The translations under genes and the position numbers were made by a program. Source: Vigna angularis (taxonomy: Eukaryota > Streptophyta > Magnoliopsida > Fabales > Fabaceae). Taken from it: a DNA stretch of 64,000 nucleotides. The notes below the pieces were generated by a model. That model searched no databases. It was not told the DNA's origin and saw nothing but the letters and a program-made list of their open reading frames with translations. Shown here piece after piece: positions 35,985 through 50,135 of the stretch. The DNA lies in assembly GCF_016808095.1 (NCBI RefSeq), contig NC_068971.1:47800131-47864130 (forward strand). Reading direction: 5' to 3'. Each line of letters starts with the position of its first letter. Position 1 is the stretch's first letter.

Positions 35985-38511
35985 TCAAACCAAGTTATGC
36001 AGGTGGCCACTTTGAAGTAGATTATGCTGTAAAATGTCATAGTCGAACAATGTTCAGTTGATGCACCATTGCTCCATTTAACATAAATTGATTAAAAGTT
36101 CATGTTGATTTTGTTTCTCCACATTTTCAAATGTAACCTTTCAAGATTTTAGATGCTACAAGATACGCAAGCTACCTATGTTTCAATGTGGTTCGAGATG
36201 AATCCTTGGGATGATAAAAACAAGCACGAACTGAATCCATTACTGTCTGTTTATTTTGAAATTCGATTAATTTAAACTGTTAAAACTAATTTAAATTGTG
36301 TTAAAACGTGTCACGAGCTGGTTTCTACTTGTTGTGTGTCGAGAAGGATGCATCCAAATCTAGCAACTTTGGCGTTTTCCAAGTTTAAATTGACAAATGG
36401 TGGAAATTAGATCTTTGGAGATCACAATGGTTGAGAACTTAGAAATAAAGGGTCTCCCTTTTGATGAAATTAACAGAGACCCAAACTTCTGTGATTTCAA
36501 AATTCAAACTCTTGCAGAATTTTTGTCGGCAGAAAGTAATGCATGAAAGGCGCTTGAGATTTTTGAAAAGTTAGATTTTTTTACTTGAGTAGAATCACCT
36601 CAAATCAAATGATTAAAATTTTTTAGATGGGCGAATAAAGAGGAATGAAACCTTGAAACACATCACATTATATTTATTTGAGACATGTAAGAATAAAATA
36701 ATTATAAAAAAAAGTAAATCTTTTTATTTATAAAAGAAAATAAAATATCAAATAAATGAAAAAAAAAATTGTGTTTCAAAATATCATTATTCCTGCCTAA
36801 ATGGATCGACACAACTTACTTCTTGGCTCTTGAGGATAGTATGGGAATAATTTTCTATGATTGTTTCCCTATGTAACTTTCATGTTTTTGTTTCCATTCC
36901 AAAACATGAGGATATTTGTTTAGTGACTATGATAGTTTGAGAGTGTGATCCTTTTATACTATCATTTAATAATAATGAATATTATTATTCTATTTTAAAA
37001 TTTTATCATACTTATTTCATTAGTTAAATATAGTATTTTATTATTAATTTGCATACATTTTATGATTAAACTTATGAAGTAATACTTTTTTTTTATTGAT
37101 AAGCACTCAAATTAGTTAATTTATTATTTACTCTTCTTGTTATATACGTTGTGTCATGGTTTACTACATATAAATTCTTGAACAATCACATCTAAAATTT
37201 TGTCTACTTGAATAATTAATCTAAATGCCTATTGGAAAGACCTGGCACGTGGCAGCTTGATATGCACGTTGCTTGGATATTTGAAAAAATAGGAATATTT
37301 GGCATGATTGATTGAATGGAATGGGAAAAAGACATGAAAATGTGTTGTTAGTAGATTGTAGGGGTATGAAGAGTACAAATTATGTTGATGTTTGGATAGT
37401 TGTTAGTATTTGTTGTAGACACAACACAATAAATGTAATAAATGTATAAAGAAATTAAAGGGTGAGTTTGGTTAGATGTCGATTTTGATGTTGATGTTGG
37501 TGTATGTTGGAATTAACCCAGATTTGAATGTACCAGTCCATTCAAAAACTAAAATATCAAATTATTTTATTCTAATTAATAACTTTATTTCAAAATTATT
37601 TTAATTTTTTTCTTTACAAATACATTTCCAAATATTTTATCATAAGTTACATAATTATGTTAAAACTTATTAAACAAGATGCTAAAATTTATGTACGTAG
37701 CTATTTGAAAGTAAGTTCTAATATAGACAATCTATTGTGTTATGTACATAGCTAATTTAATACAATCTCGTTCTAAATATTTTATATCATAATAATCAAT
37801 TACTTTAACATCCATATATAACCGATTATGCTAAAGTGTTACACGCATATATAAGGGCTGCTTCAGTAGAAAATAAACCATTCACTATTTTTTATATTAT
37901 TACTTTTATAAACAGTTGTCAAAGAAATAAATTCATTTAACTCTTGAATATTTATCTTTTTAGTTAAATATTTGTTAAATGAGAATGTTTTCCAATATAT
38001 TTTTTTATTTTTAGTTAAGAATTTTTTTAGTTAAAGGGATAAGAAAAAAGGATGCATACTTAAATTACGAGATTGGTGGTGTAATATTTACTACGTGTTA
38101 TTTTCAACATAATAAATTTTTGGAATAAAATTCTCAAAAATAATTTTCATGAAAATTATTAAATATTTAATTTTGATTCAGCATTTCAGTAGTTATACAG
38201 TTATTATTCATTTTCACTGTTTATTACTACAATAAATAATAGAATTTTATGGTCAATCAATTCGTAAAAGCTATGGTTTTTATAGTTTTGGGTTGATAAA
38301 CAAAACAACTTGAAAAATTGATGTACAATACTCTTTTTATTATATTTGTCTGTAAAAGTATAATAAATACTAATAAATGTGAATTTGGTTTAAATATACT
38401 TCCCTATAAATGAATCAATAAAATAAACTAGCAAATATGTGTATTTTTATTTTGGAAGAATATGAAAACACTAGCAACAATATATAGTGATAAAATTCTC
38501 CCCAGACTATG

Positions 38512-38514
<3 letters not shown>

Positions 38515-38555
<41 letters not shown>
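38515..38555. repeat. (TA)n microsatellite
   Basis: Alternating TA tract of about 40 bp. Confidence 0.95.
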
Positions 38556-38558
<3 letters not shown>

Positions 38559-38652
38559 TTTTTATTGAAAATATATAATAGTTTGACACGCTAGTCTCAT
38601 CTAATTATTGGATGGATGATTTAAATGAGACGGAATACATAAGTAAAATTAT

Positions 38653-38711
38653 TAAGTCTAACCTATTTTGGTATCTACAATTAAGTCTAACCTATTTTGG
38701 TATTTACAATT
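38653..38711. repeat. 32-bp tandem duplication
   Basis: The phrase TTAAGTCTAACCTATTTTGG followed by TAT.TACAA occurs twice head to tail with one mismatch, which indicates a recent local duplication. Confidence 0.85.
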
Positions 38712-39102
38712 TCTTTTATACGTGATTAAAGTTTTTAATATAAACTAAATAAATAATTAAAGACATTAAAATTTTATCTTAATCGTTAACTAAATAAAGA
38801 TAACAGTGTTATTGTTTTTCTTATTTCATATCTTTCCTCTTATATGGCATTAAAATATGTTTAAATTAATCTCAAAAGTGTATCAGCGTAGAAAAAAAAT
38901 TAACAGATTCTTCACTCGAACAGAGAGAAAAAAAAGGAAAAAAATATAATAATAGGTAAAATACATGTTATATCTACTCCTTTTTTATGCATAATTATAA
39001 AAATAAATATAAATATTTTTCACAATTTTATTATAGACGGTAATTTTAGTTTAAAAAATAATTAAATTAAAAAAAGTATTAATTCTAAGATGTTACTTAA
39101 AA

Positions 39103-39232
39103 TATAAAATAATTAATTTAATTTTAAAAAATTCGTTATTAAAAGAGTAAAAATGGAAATAAATTGATATAAAATAATTATTTTAATTTTAAAAAAGTCG
39201 TTATTAAAAGAGTAAAACTGGAAATAAATGGA
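39103..39232. repeat. ~65-bp tandem duplication
   Basis: Two adjacent copies share TCGTTATTAAAAGAGTAAAA and the following TGGAAATAAAT, differing at a few positions. No function is apparent. Confidence 0.8.
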
Positions 39233-39639
39233 TACGTAAAATAAAATGAAAAAAATCTTTTTCATATAATAATATTGATAAAAAGGTGAAAAATACTAAT
39301 TTATAAATAAAAAATAAAATTTAAACTTTTCTATTTAAGTCGTTGAAGTTTTTCCTGAGTTGACTCTTGTTTTCAAGAACAAAACTTGTGTAATAAATTG
39401 TGAATTGATTATAGTGTGTTAAAAGAAATAGTGCATCAGACGTACATTTATGATATGGAAGAGATTTATTATTCAATCAGTATTTAATATTTGTGTAAAA
39501 GATATAATAAAAATGTTAAATAATGTATTAAAAATGAACTTAAAAGGTAAATAGTATTTTCATTTCTGAAAATGGGCTTGACTGGTAATATGGGTTTAAT
39601 CGGTTACTTAATTGGTAGCATACCAGGAAGAGACAGTGG

Positions 39640-40410
39640 CTCACAGCCAAGTCAGAGAGACAAAAATGAAAACTGAAGCATAAAAAAATTAAAAAAGAAA
39701 TATAGTGAGAAAACAACAACCTTGTGGTCCCAGAATGAATGCTGTGTAGAAAAGATGAAACCGCGAGTTATCACGATAAAATGAGAGAAGGTCACATTGA
39801 TAAAGAGTTAGCATTAAATCCCATTATTTATTATAGCTTGAAAGGGAAAGCGACAGTACAGAAAAGATGGGACCGAGTGGACGTGTGTTCAGAATATTCA
39901 CTTCATTTGAATTGCAGTTTCGAATCCGATACCCTCTCCCTGTTGGCTTATCACTCACCAAATTATAACGGATCCAGTGATAAGTCATCGTACTTCTCAA
40001 ATAAGAAGAAGTACTTATGTCTGATGGGTCAGTAGAAAAAGATAGACTCCTCTGTACAACACATCGAAGATAGCGAGACTCAGTCTCTCTCCATTCTCTC
40101 TCTTCCTCCTCCTCTTCTTATCTGCAGCTTTTCAAACCCTAGAATTTCTCGAACTTCGAGCTTCTGTAATCTTTAACAACCACTAAATCCTTGGGAAATT
40201 TTAGGTTGTGGAGCCTTTTCGGGTTCAGTTTTGACGTTGAGGTTGCATGCTTCATCCCTGATTTGTCTCTGTTTGTGGGGAATTAAGTTATGTACTTTTC
40301 TTTAGTCTTGATTTCTTGTTTCTTGTTTTTTTTCTTTGGCGTGTTGTGTGTTCGAAGATCGGGGTTCGAAGATCAAGATTATTGGTGCCTTTCAGATTTG
40401 AGGAGCAGCT
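39640..40410 (+). promoter_or_regulatory. TPR gene promoter and CT-rich 5' UTR
   Basis: Sequence becomes GC-richer than the spacer. A CT-rich stretch (TCTCTCCATTCTCTCTCTTC) at about 40084-40120, typical of plant leaders, precedes the start codon by about 300 bp. I could not fix the transcription start. The open frame 39739-40035 has no recognisable homology. Confidence 0.45.
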
Positions 40411-43400
40411 ATGACTTCTTTGAGCCGAGAATTAGTGTTTCTGATACTCCAATTTTTGGAGGAGGAGAAGTTCAAGGAGTCGGTGCACAGGTAAGCGTGT
40501 ATACTTTGAAATTTTCTTTTATTCTTTTAGCTGATGTTTTGTCTTTGTTCTCCTTATCTCTTCTTCCTCTTTTTCTGTGCAAGTTTTATCCTGTGAAATG
40601 AAACTACGCAGCAATAGTGCAACAAAAAGTGGAGGAAAATTTTGAATTGTTAAAACTTTACTGTTGTTCCTGTTAACAATGGGTAGACTTCTTGTTGAAA
40701 TTTCAAGTGTCATTACAAATTGGTGGTTTGTCTAAGGAGAAATTATTGTATGGCATGAGATCAACACATGTTTATGGTTTTGGCCATTCTCCATATAATT
40801 TAGCTGTATTTTGTGGAAATTGGCCTAAACCTTATGTACGGTGGTCTTGGTCCATTCTCCATATAATTTCTCCAGTGTATCCTAGTTTTGCTAAATTAAA
40901 AATGCACACGTGGTTAAAAAATAACACCATTTGCTCGCATGTAGCTTTCTAATTTGGGGAACGTGCGGATACATCCAAAATTGCACATTATTTATCTGCT
41001 GGTGGAAATGATTTCAGCCGAGGATTCAAATTGCTGTCCCTGTTTTATCGCAATCCTTGATTTTTGTGAAAAATTGTGGACAAATGCAGCCAATGCCGCC
41101 GATGAGATCCCTAAAATGTTGACATTGGAGCTGCAATTTCTGTTTGCGAACCTTGTTTTAAAACCTTGCTTTCAGCTTAAGCTATGATTTTTTAGATGGT
41201 GAATTGTATTCAAAATGAGTTAAAAGTAACAGTTAAGTGATTTGAAGAATGTTTTCAAATTTATGTCTTAAAGCTGACGGATATCCTTGTAATATAATCC
41301 AAGAAGCTTAATTTGGATGTGGGTAAATGAATTATAGAGCCAGATGGCAGTGAATTATCTGGTTCACATTTGTTTTGTAAAAGTATTATTGACAACTGAG
41401 GACTTCTATGTCAAGAGTCAATCACGACTTGTCACTGCCATTGTTGCCACAATTTAGAAGTTTTCTGCATTCACAATTTTTAAGGTTTTGGAAGTATTTA
41501 TAACCACGGTTGTAACTACCGTTACCTTAAAATTGGGAAGAACAAAATATATTATTGCACTTCTTTTTCTGGCAGTTGCTATAGATGGTTTTCTGAAGTT
41601 GAAAAGCAATGAATTACTTGAATATGAAAGCTGAACTTGCATATATTACGAGGTTTCTTTTTGTGTAGAAAGGCTGAGATGCATAATCACTTAAATTGGA
41701 ATTTAGATGATAATAAAATTAATCGGAAACCCTTTCTATTCCTTTGCTAAACGTATCCTCCTATTTTTGACATTACCATTTCTGGTTATCTCTTTCTTGA
41801 ATGTTTCTCTTTGGTCCAGGCTCGAGAAAGAATCTGGGTTTTTCTTCAATATGAAGTACTTTGAGGAAAAAGTACAGGCTGGTGAATGGGAAGAAGTTGA
41901 AAAGTACTTAAGAGGGTTTACTAAAGTTGACGATAATAGATACTCCATGAAAATATTCTTTGAAATCAGGAAGCAGAAATATCTTGAAGCACTTGATAGG
42001 TATCTATTAATTGGAATTGCTTGGGGATTTTCTGATGATGTTTGTGCTTATGATGGTGGTACTTCACATGTTTTTTCTTTGCTGCTGCTAAATTAGGCAA
42101 GACAAGGCAGAGGCTGTTGAGATATTAGTGGGTGATTTGAAAGTTTTCTCCACGTTCAATGAGGAACTATACAAAGAAATCACCCAACTTTTAACTCTAA
42201 GTAATTTCAGGTATTCTCTTGTCTTGAACATACAGTCTAATAATATAATACAATGCCGTTGAAAGTGATTTCAGTCAAATGTCAATATTCTTCAATCTTG
42301 ATTAACAGAGTTTGTGAAGAACTAAGTTTACCAAATTGTGTCATGTTGCCTTTTATGACCGGTAGACCTACAAGATTAATTAATTTCTAAGATTATTTGG
42401 TTTTCCCTTTGCATTTTAAATTTCAGGGAGAATGAACAGTTGTCCAAGTATGGTGACACCAAAAATGCTCGAGGGATCATGTTGATAGAGTTAAAAAAGC
42501 TAATAGAGGCAAATCCTCTTTTCCGTGACAAACTTATCTTCCCTACCCTTAGGTCATCTAGATTGCGGACGTTGATCAATCAAAGGTGTAAATGCTATAG
42601 TTGTAGATTTATTTGTTCTGTCATATGCTGAAGTAGATGTGAGTTTATAATTTCAACTGATTCTATTTCTCTCTCTCCTGACTAGACTTACGGTTTTTCT
42701 TAATTCACTTGTTCATAGTTAAGTGGTTTCTTTTCTACTTGGCAAATGCAAAGCAAATTCTGTGGCTTTTTGCTTTCTATAATGTACAAACATTATATCT
42801 GATAAACTTTTGCATATGGTACTAGTTGATTATATGTTGTTTATTATTGATTATTGATTAGATATATTTTGTTTTTTAACTTGTTATTTCTAGCCTTTTC
42901 TTTTATTAAGCCATTTGTGTCCCTAATCAATGCAGTTTAAACTGGCAGCACCAACTTTGCAAAAACCCTAGGCCAAACCCAGATATAAAGACTTTATTCA
43001 CCGACCACACATGTACACCTCCTAATGGTCCTCTAGCCCCTACTCCTGTCAATCTTCCAATTGCTGCCGTTGCAAAGCCTTCAGCTTATACTTCAATTGG
43101 AGCTCATGGTGTATGATATCTTTCATTTCATAAATTGGGTTTCTTATACTTTTAATCAATTACAATCTAACTTATCATATTTATTAATGAATCAATATTT
43201 TGTTTCCATTTTGTTTATATAGCCCTTTCCCCCTGCCGCAGCAACTGCTAATGCTAATGCTTTGGGTGGTTGGATGGCTAATGCCTCTGCTTCATCATCT
43301 GTCCAAGCAGCTGTTGTCACAGCATCAACCATGCCTGTCCCACAGAATCAAGGTTAAAATCCCATTCTCTCCCCACACAACATTTTGAAAGATTTGTGGT

Positions 43401-46400
43401 CACCTTATTTTTGTCTATACATATCACAGTAAGTTCTATTAAATTTTACATGTTACATGCAATAGAATTTTTCACTTGTTTACCTTCATTTGGAAATAAT
43501 TATTGTTATTGGTGGACAGGCAGTTGAAATGTTATTTAATTGGATATGCCATCAGGATATTATCTCTCAAATTTTACTTAGAATTTTACATATTTTGTAT
43601 TCCGGTGCAAGATGGTTTCATGACTTTAATGCTATGCCCTTTTGTAAACAGTGTCTATCATGAAGCATCCAAGAACACCTCCAACAACTCCTGGCATGGT
43701 TGACTATCAGAATGCTGATCATGAGCAGTTAATGAAAAGACTCCGACCTGCTCCTTCTCTGGAGGAGGTAATTTTGATAATTTTTCTGTTTAATTTTAGT
43801 GTGATTTGGGTATTCTTGAAGCCAGTGGTTTTTCTGCTCCAAAGCTGTATAGGAGTCCTAATATTGTACTTTTTGGTGATTTTTGTTACTATGGTTCATG
43901 TCTATCCTTTTAGGTTTCCTATCCTGCCTCTCGACAACCCTCTTGGTCGCTGGATGATCTACCAAGAACAGTGGCAATGACATTGCATCAAGGATACTCT
44001 GTGACAAGCATGGACTTTCATCCTTCACATCAAACCTTACTTCTTGGTAATTTCTATCTTTATTGCATTCTGTGTAATATGTTGCTCAGCATACTGACAA
44101 TAACATAATTAAATATTTCTGTTGAGCAGTTGGTTCTACTAATGGGGAAATTACACTTTGGGAACTTGGGTTGCGAGACAGGTTGGTCACAAAGCCATTC
44201 AAGATATGGGATATCTCAGCGTGCTCATTACCATTTCAGGTTTTTAATTTTATTTTTCAACGAGTCTTTATACTATTCAATATTTGCTTTTCTACAGTAC
44301 CTTTGGTTATGGTCTAACCAGACAATAAGTGTATCGTTATGGTGGTCATTGGTGCTTGATAATTCATATTCTTTGGAATTTTATAGTTTTAATTTTCTCA
44401 GGCAGCTATGGCCAAAGATGTTTCCATTTCTGTCAGTCGTGTCACATGGAGCTTGGATGGAAATTTTGTGGGTATGTGAAGTCCTTAAAAATCATTTTGA
44501 AACTGTCACAATATAATTTCTTACTGGTTTCTTTACTGTAGGTGTTGCATTTACTAAACATTTGATTCACTTGTATTCCTACATTGGATCAAATGAGCTG
44601 GTTCAGCGTGTGGAGGTGAGATTATTCTTTTAAGAAGTAACCAAAGTTGTGTTTGCAATTTGTTTTACATTTCCTTGCCAATGCAGGTTGATGCCCATAT
44701 TGGTGGTGTTAATGACTTGGCATTTGCTCATCCAAATAAACAACTCTGTATTGTGACTTGTGGAGATGATAAGTTGATAAAGGTGCATAAATCTACTTGC
44801 AATTTTGGATTATTTATAAATGTTATATTGTCTAAAGAAGAGACTCTTAATAGGTGTGGGATTTGACTGGACGGAGACTATTTAACTTTGAGGGTCATGA
44901 GGCGCCTGTATATTCTATCTGCCCTCATCACAAGGAGAACATTCAGGTAGAAGGATTATATGATATTTTCTCTATCAGTCTATTCTTTGGATTTTTAGGA
45001 GTTATAATTTGGTTCTAGCAAAGCCCAAGAGTGCTCCTTGTAATTAAATGAATTATGTGTACATATTGTTCATGATTGAATTATTCTGGTAAACACATTT
45101 GATGTTTAGTGTAACCTGCAGTTTGTATTTTCAACTGCCATTGATGGCAAAATAAAAGCCTGGTTGTATGATAATGCGGGCTCTAGGGTTGACTATGATG
45201 CCCCAGGCCATTGGTGTACCACGTTGCTCTATAGTGCTGATGGAAGTAGGTAAGAAGGTTTTGGGTTTGGATTAATTGAGTTTTATTATTAAATGGAACT
45301 GTATTAATATGTTCCATAATTATCTTCCCTCATTTGTATAGACTGTTTTCCTGTGGGACTAGTAAAGACGGCGAGTCATTTCTTGTTGAATGGAATGAAA
45401 GTGAAGGAGCTATTAGGAGAACATACAATGGATTCAGAAAGAAATCTGCTGGTGTTGTGCAGTTTGGCACAACCCAAAATCGCTTCTTGGCTGCTGGTGA
45501 AGATGGCCAAATCAAATTTTGGGAGATGGACAGTATTAATCTTCTAACAACCACTGATGCAGAGGGTGGATTACAGGTGGGTTTACCTGTGTTGTTTTTA
45601 GTATAGCTAACACTTTATAAAGACACATCATATATAATTGTATGAATCTAGTCAGGCCCTTCCACTCTTGAGATTCAACAAGGAAGGAAGTCTTCTTGCT
45701 GTCACCACTGCAGACAATGGATTCAAAATTCTTGCTAATGTAAGTGGTCTTAGATCCTTGAGAACAGTTGAAACTCCAGGATTTGAAGCATTGAGGTCAC
45801 CCATCGACTCTGCTGCAATCAAGGTTGTGATATATTTCTTCACCTTTTCTTTGATTTTGATATTTAGATCGAAATACATATTAATACTGTCCATTTGGTT
45901 TGTTATACCTAGGCATCTGGCTCTTCTGCTGTTAATGTTAGTACTGTCAACTGTAAAGTAGAACGGAGCTCACCTGTCAGGCCTTCAATTCTTGTATGAA
46001 TTTCCCTGTGAATTACCGTATTCCTTATTATGATGTTAGCATGGTGACAATGATATACTAGTGATAGCTCAACAATTAGAAGTATTATGACAACTGTTTC
46101 GTTTCTTTTAATATTTACGAAGAATATTGGATCAGCCTGATCCTTTCTTCTTCTAGTATGCTTAACTCCACTGTGCCATGCCCCTGCATACCGTGGAGGA
46201 CTGATCATCTTTTGGATATTTATATCATTTGATGTCTGAATTTGTTAAATTATATTTCGTTGATTATATTTTCTGGAGTTACTTTATTGGTCTTGAATTA
46301 TGTACTCACAACACATGATTGGTTTTGCCATTTTCAATGAAGAATGGAGGAGTCGATCCCACAGGTCGAAATGCAGAGAAACCTATAACTGTGGATGAGG

Positions 46401-48829
46401 GAATTGATAGAGCTAAACCATGGCAGCTGTCAGAAATTGTTGATCCTGTTCAATGTCAGTCAGTTACCATGCCTGACAGTACAGATTCTTCCAGCAAGGT
46501 TTGTTGGTTGTAACAGAGTGTGATTGCCATTTTGTATTGACAACTTGGTTCCTGTAAACTTTTTTAACTCTTAAGAGTCATACATAGGTTGTTAGACTTT
46601 TGTATACGAACTCTGGTGCTGGTCTATTGGCACTTGGTTCAAATGGTGTTCAGAGGCTGTGGAAGTGGGCTCGTAGTGAACAAAATTCCAATGGGAAGGT
46701 AATGATAATCTCTTCTAGGCTCTCTAGTCCTATGTATGCTCGTGATTACTTCCCACCTTTCAATAGATAACAGAATTCTCAAGCGTATATGGTTTTAGGC
46801 TACTGCCAGCGTTGTTCCACTGCATTGGCAACCCCACAGTGGTCTTCTTATGACTAATGATGTCTCGGGTGTCAACCTTGATGAAGCTGTTCCTTGCATT
46901 GCACTCTCAAAGAATGACTCATATGTTTTGTCTGCCTGTGGTGGAAAGGTTTCATTATTTAACATGATGACATTCAAGGTACATGTCCTTGAATACAATA
47001 CAACCACAACATTTCATTCAGCTGCTAAGCTTACTGTTTACTTATGTCATTTTTTTTTTCATTGTAGGTAATGACAACATTCATGCCACCACCCCCTGCC
47101 TCTACCTTTTTGGCTTTCCACCCTCAAGATAATAACATCATAGCCATTGGGATGGAGGATTCAACAATTTATATTTATAATGTTAGAGTGGATGAGGTGA
47201 TTACTATCTTTAACAGTTTTCTTCTTTTTAAGCATCATGCTATTATTTTTAAATTATCTCATTTTCTCTTGGGTATCTTCTAGGTGAAATCCAAATTGAA
47301 GGGTCACCAAAAGCGAATTACTGGTTTTGCCTTTTCAACCTGCCTTAACATCCTGGTTTCATCTGGTGCTGATGCTCAAGTATGTCTTGTAACTGTTTTC
47401 TGTTCATTTTAGATTCAGTGATTTGGAAAGCCTCTATGCATAATGATTTATTTTGGGGACATCCATTAGTTACCCATTTTTCGGTTGTTGTAATTATTCA
47501 ATGTTATCTTAGATCTATTTTCTAGTGTAAAAGAGGACATGATAACCTTTATTGAAGGTTCCTTGTTGACTAAAGATATACTTAAATTATAATATATAAG
47601 TGATTGTAAATTTTATCTTACAAAATAATTTTATCATATTAAGTTTGAAGTTTCTTTTCTAAGATGATATTAAAGTGTCTCTTAACTAGAATTGTTAGAC
47701 TATCTTGCTACTTGCTACTAAACTATTATTGAACCACTATAAATTTTTGTTCCCATACTTCTTATAATGTCCCCTGAAAATATGATCAAATTATAGCATA
47801 TAAGCGAATGTAAGCTCAACTTACAAAACAATTTTCTGGAAATGTTTTATATTTTCTGGACTAAAGAAATGAAATCTCAATTAACTTCGTTTAATTATTT
47901 TACTAGGAAGGTGCCAATACATAACTTTCTGTACTGTATCAATTTTCTTTTTTGCTTGTGTCGGTTTACTTTACTGAAATAATTTCCGTACAGCTCTGTG
48001 TATGGAACATTGATACATGGGAGAAAAGAAAATCAGTTCCACTACAACTGCCCACGGGAAAGGCTCCTGTAGGTGATACTCGTGTGCATTTCCATTTAGA
48101 CCAAATTCGGCTACTGGTAGCCCACGAGACTCAGTTGGCAATATATGACGCCTCTAAAATGGATCGGATTCGGCAGGTAAAAATAATTTTTCTATCTGGC
48201 ACTGATATTGCTTCTTGTTGCTGTCAAAAGTTGAAATTGAAATAACTTGCTGCAGTGGGTTCCTCAAGATATTCTGGCAGCTCCCATATCATATGCTGCT
48301 TATTCCTGCAATAGTCAGTTAATCTATGCTACATTTTGCGATGGAAACACTGGGGTTTTTGATGCCGACAGCTTGAGACTGAGATGTCGTATAGCACTAT
48401 CCACATACTTTTCGCCTGCGGCTTTAAGTGTGTAAGTTTCTTCCTAGTACATGAAACCCAATGAATTTTATCTAACTCTTTACTGTTTTAAAACATTGAA
48501 ACTTATTCAAGAATGTATTGTGAAGTCTTATTTTCATTTCGTGATCTCGTGATATGCAAAATCCTTGGATTCAAAGTGAATTTGGGAATGATATTTGTAA
48601 TTCTTATTGCAGGAACCAATCTGTGTATCCTGTTGTTGTTGCGGCTCATCCAGCAGAGGCCAATCAATTTGCCGTTGGATTGACAGATGGGTCCGTGAAA
48701 GTGATAGAGCCCAGTGAATCAGAAGGTAAATGGGGAACCAGTCCACCTATAGATAATGGAATAGTAAACGGTAGGACGGCATCATCATCTACAACAAGCA
48801 ACCACACACCAGATCAGGCACAAAGATAA
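40411..48829 (+). CDS. TOPLESS-related transcriptional corepressor (TPR2/TPR3 type), 25 exons
   Basis: Exons: 40411-40490, 41820-41999, 42097-42210, 42427-42585, 42936-43110, 43223-43352, 43652-43767, 43914-44046, 44130-44239, 44402-44471, 44542-44615, 44687-44782, 44854-44946, 45122-45249, 45342-45576, 45656-45823, 45913-45993, 46343-46498, 46588-46698, 46799-46978, 47068-47196, 47284-47379, 47994-48176, 48256-48431 and 48613-48829. Every junction is in phase; the total is 3390 nt (1129 residues), the family's normal length. The N-terminus (MTSLSRELVFLILQFLEEEK, VDDNRYSMKIFFEIRKQKYL) holds the LisH, CTLH and CRA parts that tetramerise and bind EAR (LxLxL) motifs of repressors such as Aux/IAA and JAZ adaptors. 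A proline-rich linker follows, then two WD40 propellers from about residue 330 to 1090 (CGDDKLIKVWDLTG, FEGHEAPVYSICPHHKENIQ, SSGADAQLCVWNIDTW). The protein acts in the nucleus with histone deacetylases to silence target genes. TPR2 versus TPR3 orthology is not settled here. Confidence 0.95.
47584..47840. repeat. Two related copies of a dispersed AT-rich repeat in TPR intron 22
   Basis: The 614-bp intron 22 contains two similar segments. Near 47584 it reads AAATTATAATATATAAGTGA, then TGTAAATTTTATCTTACAAAA. Near 47788 it reads AAATTATAGCATATAAGCGA, then TGTAAGCTCAACTTACAAAA. The wording resembles a dispersed repeat that I associate with legume genomes. The intron is longer than most others in the gene, consistent with an insertion. 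Confidence 0.5.
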
Positions 48830-50135
48830 GAACATTCATTGTACCATACCAGCATATTCTTTTTCCATCTGTAATTTGATCACCTTAGATTTTTAGATTT
48901 TTATCCCCCCATTTCTCCCTAATCAAGGTCTTCTCAGGGTCGATTTGGACATAAAAATGGCAGATATATAGCAGCAGGCTCCTGTCTTGTATACCTAAAT
49001 TGATTCTAGTCAACTGGATTACATTATTTATAAACTGTACCTCTTACTTGTTCACAATGTGAATCCTGCCCATTCTCCTCTCATTTGTATGAAATCTGTT
49101 AGTCATATAGATCGATTATGTATTGCTTCCTTGGATGACATAATCTGACCTGACTTTTCAGACAGTTGTTTGTCTCATGAAGCGCAACGACGTTAAAGAA
49201 AGTCATTTGTTATATGTTAGCGTGAGGTGAAGAGGGAGAAGCAGCTGTAGGTTTTAAAGAGTTTCAATCATGACACTTGTATGGCAAAATAAAATATAAA
49301 TAAATGAACAAAAATGACGGTATTTGAATTAAGGCTACGTTTGGACTAAATAATAAAAAAGATGGAATGGCGTGGTAGGTGATGGAGGTCATTCCATCAT
49401 ATTTATCGGTTTCATTATCTCAGGCTAAATATATATTTTGTCTTCATATTTGGACATTACTTTTTAATTTTTTTAATAATTTAGTAGTAGGTTTTATTTT
49501 GCCAAAAGCAGTTAATTTGATTTTTTTTCGTTAAATTGTTAACAGAATTAGGAAAGTTAAGATGTGTCATAAGGGCATTGACGATGTGTTGGGGTAAAAA
49601 AATGGTTGCTTTTCCGGAAAGAAAAATTCGAAATATATTTCCAGATCTGAAAGTTAATATCGAATTGCACATTTCGAAATTCATAATTATTTCAGGTTGA
49701 TAAATCTGAAAAGTACTTCCGGATCAAGAAACATATTCTAAATTTCTCTCTTCAGGAAAATGCACCTCTATTGCAGATCACTTGATCCGGACAATCCATT
49801 CGAATTTATCTTTTCGGTACACTCCCTTTAGAACCCATAATCCGGAAGTCATTCCCCATATCCGAAATAGTAGAGTTGGAGGGAGAAACCAATGCAGAAG
49901 CAGAAAGAAGAAAAGAGCTGATGGTGAACGAGAAAGAGAAGAAGAAAATAATTACCATTGTTATTATTACGAAAATGGTAGAATGGACATTTTAAAAGGT
50001 TAGGGAAGTGCAGGAAAAAAATGGGGTGCAGGAAGTAGTAGCCCGTGGCCGAATACGATATAGGATAAGCGTAAGAAAATATGGACTAGAAAATGTAGCT
50101 TTGTGAAATTAGATGGTTTGAATTCACAAGTATAA
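48830..50135. other. TPR 3' region and repeat-like intergenic DNA
   Basis: The first ~400 bases look like the TPR 3' UTR. From about 49560 to 50060 several TCCGGA-type words occur (TTTTCCGGAAAG, CTTCCGGATC, GATCCGGACA, AATCCGGAAG), which suggests a decayed transposable element. No termini or target duplication could be set. The small open frame 49782-50003 is very probably not a gene. Confidence 0.4.

Larger units (their letters stand above)
35985..39640. other. Intergenic region between PP2C and TPR genes
   Basis: Contains the PP2C 3' UTR, then AT-rich DNA. Visible structure is limited to a (TA)n tract (about 38515-38555), a 32-bp tandem duplication (38653-38711) and a ~65-bp tandem duplication (about 39103-39232). 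No gene is recognised. Confidence 0.55.

Noticed and set aside
36180..36215. Possible tRNA B-box (GGTTCGAGATGAATCC)
   Set aside because: No matching A-box, acceptor stem or anticodon arm could be built around it.
39739..40035. 98-codon frame upstream of the TPR gene
   Set aside because: No homology, and it lies in the promoter-proximal region; kept as regulatory sequence.
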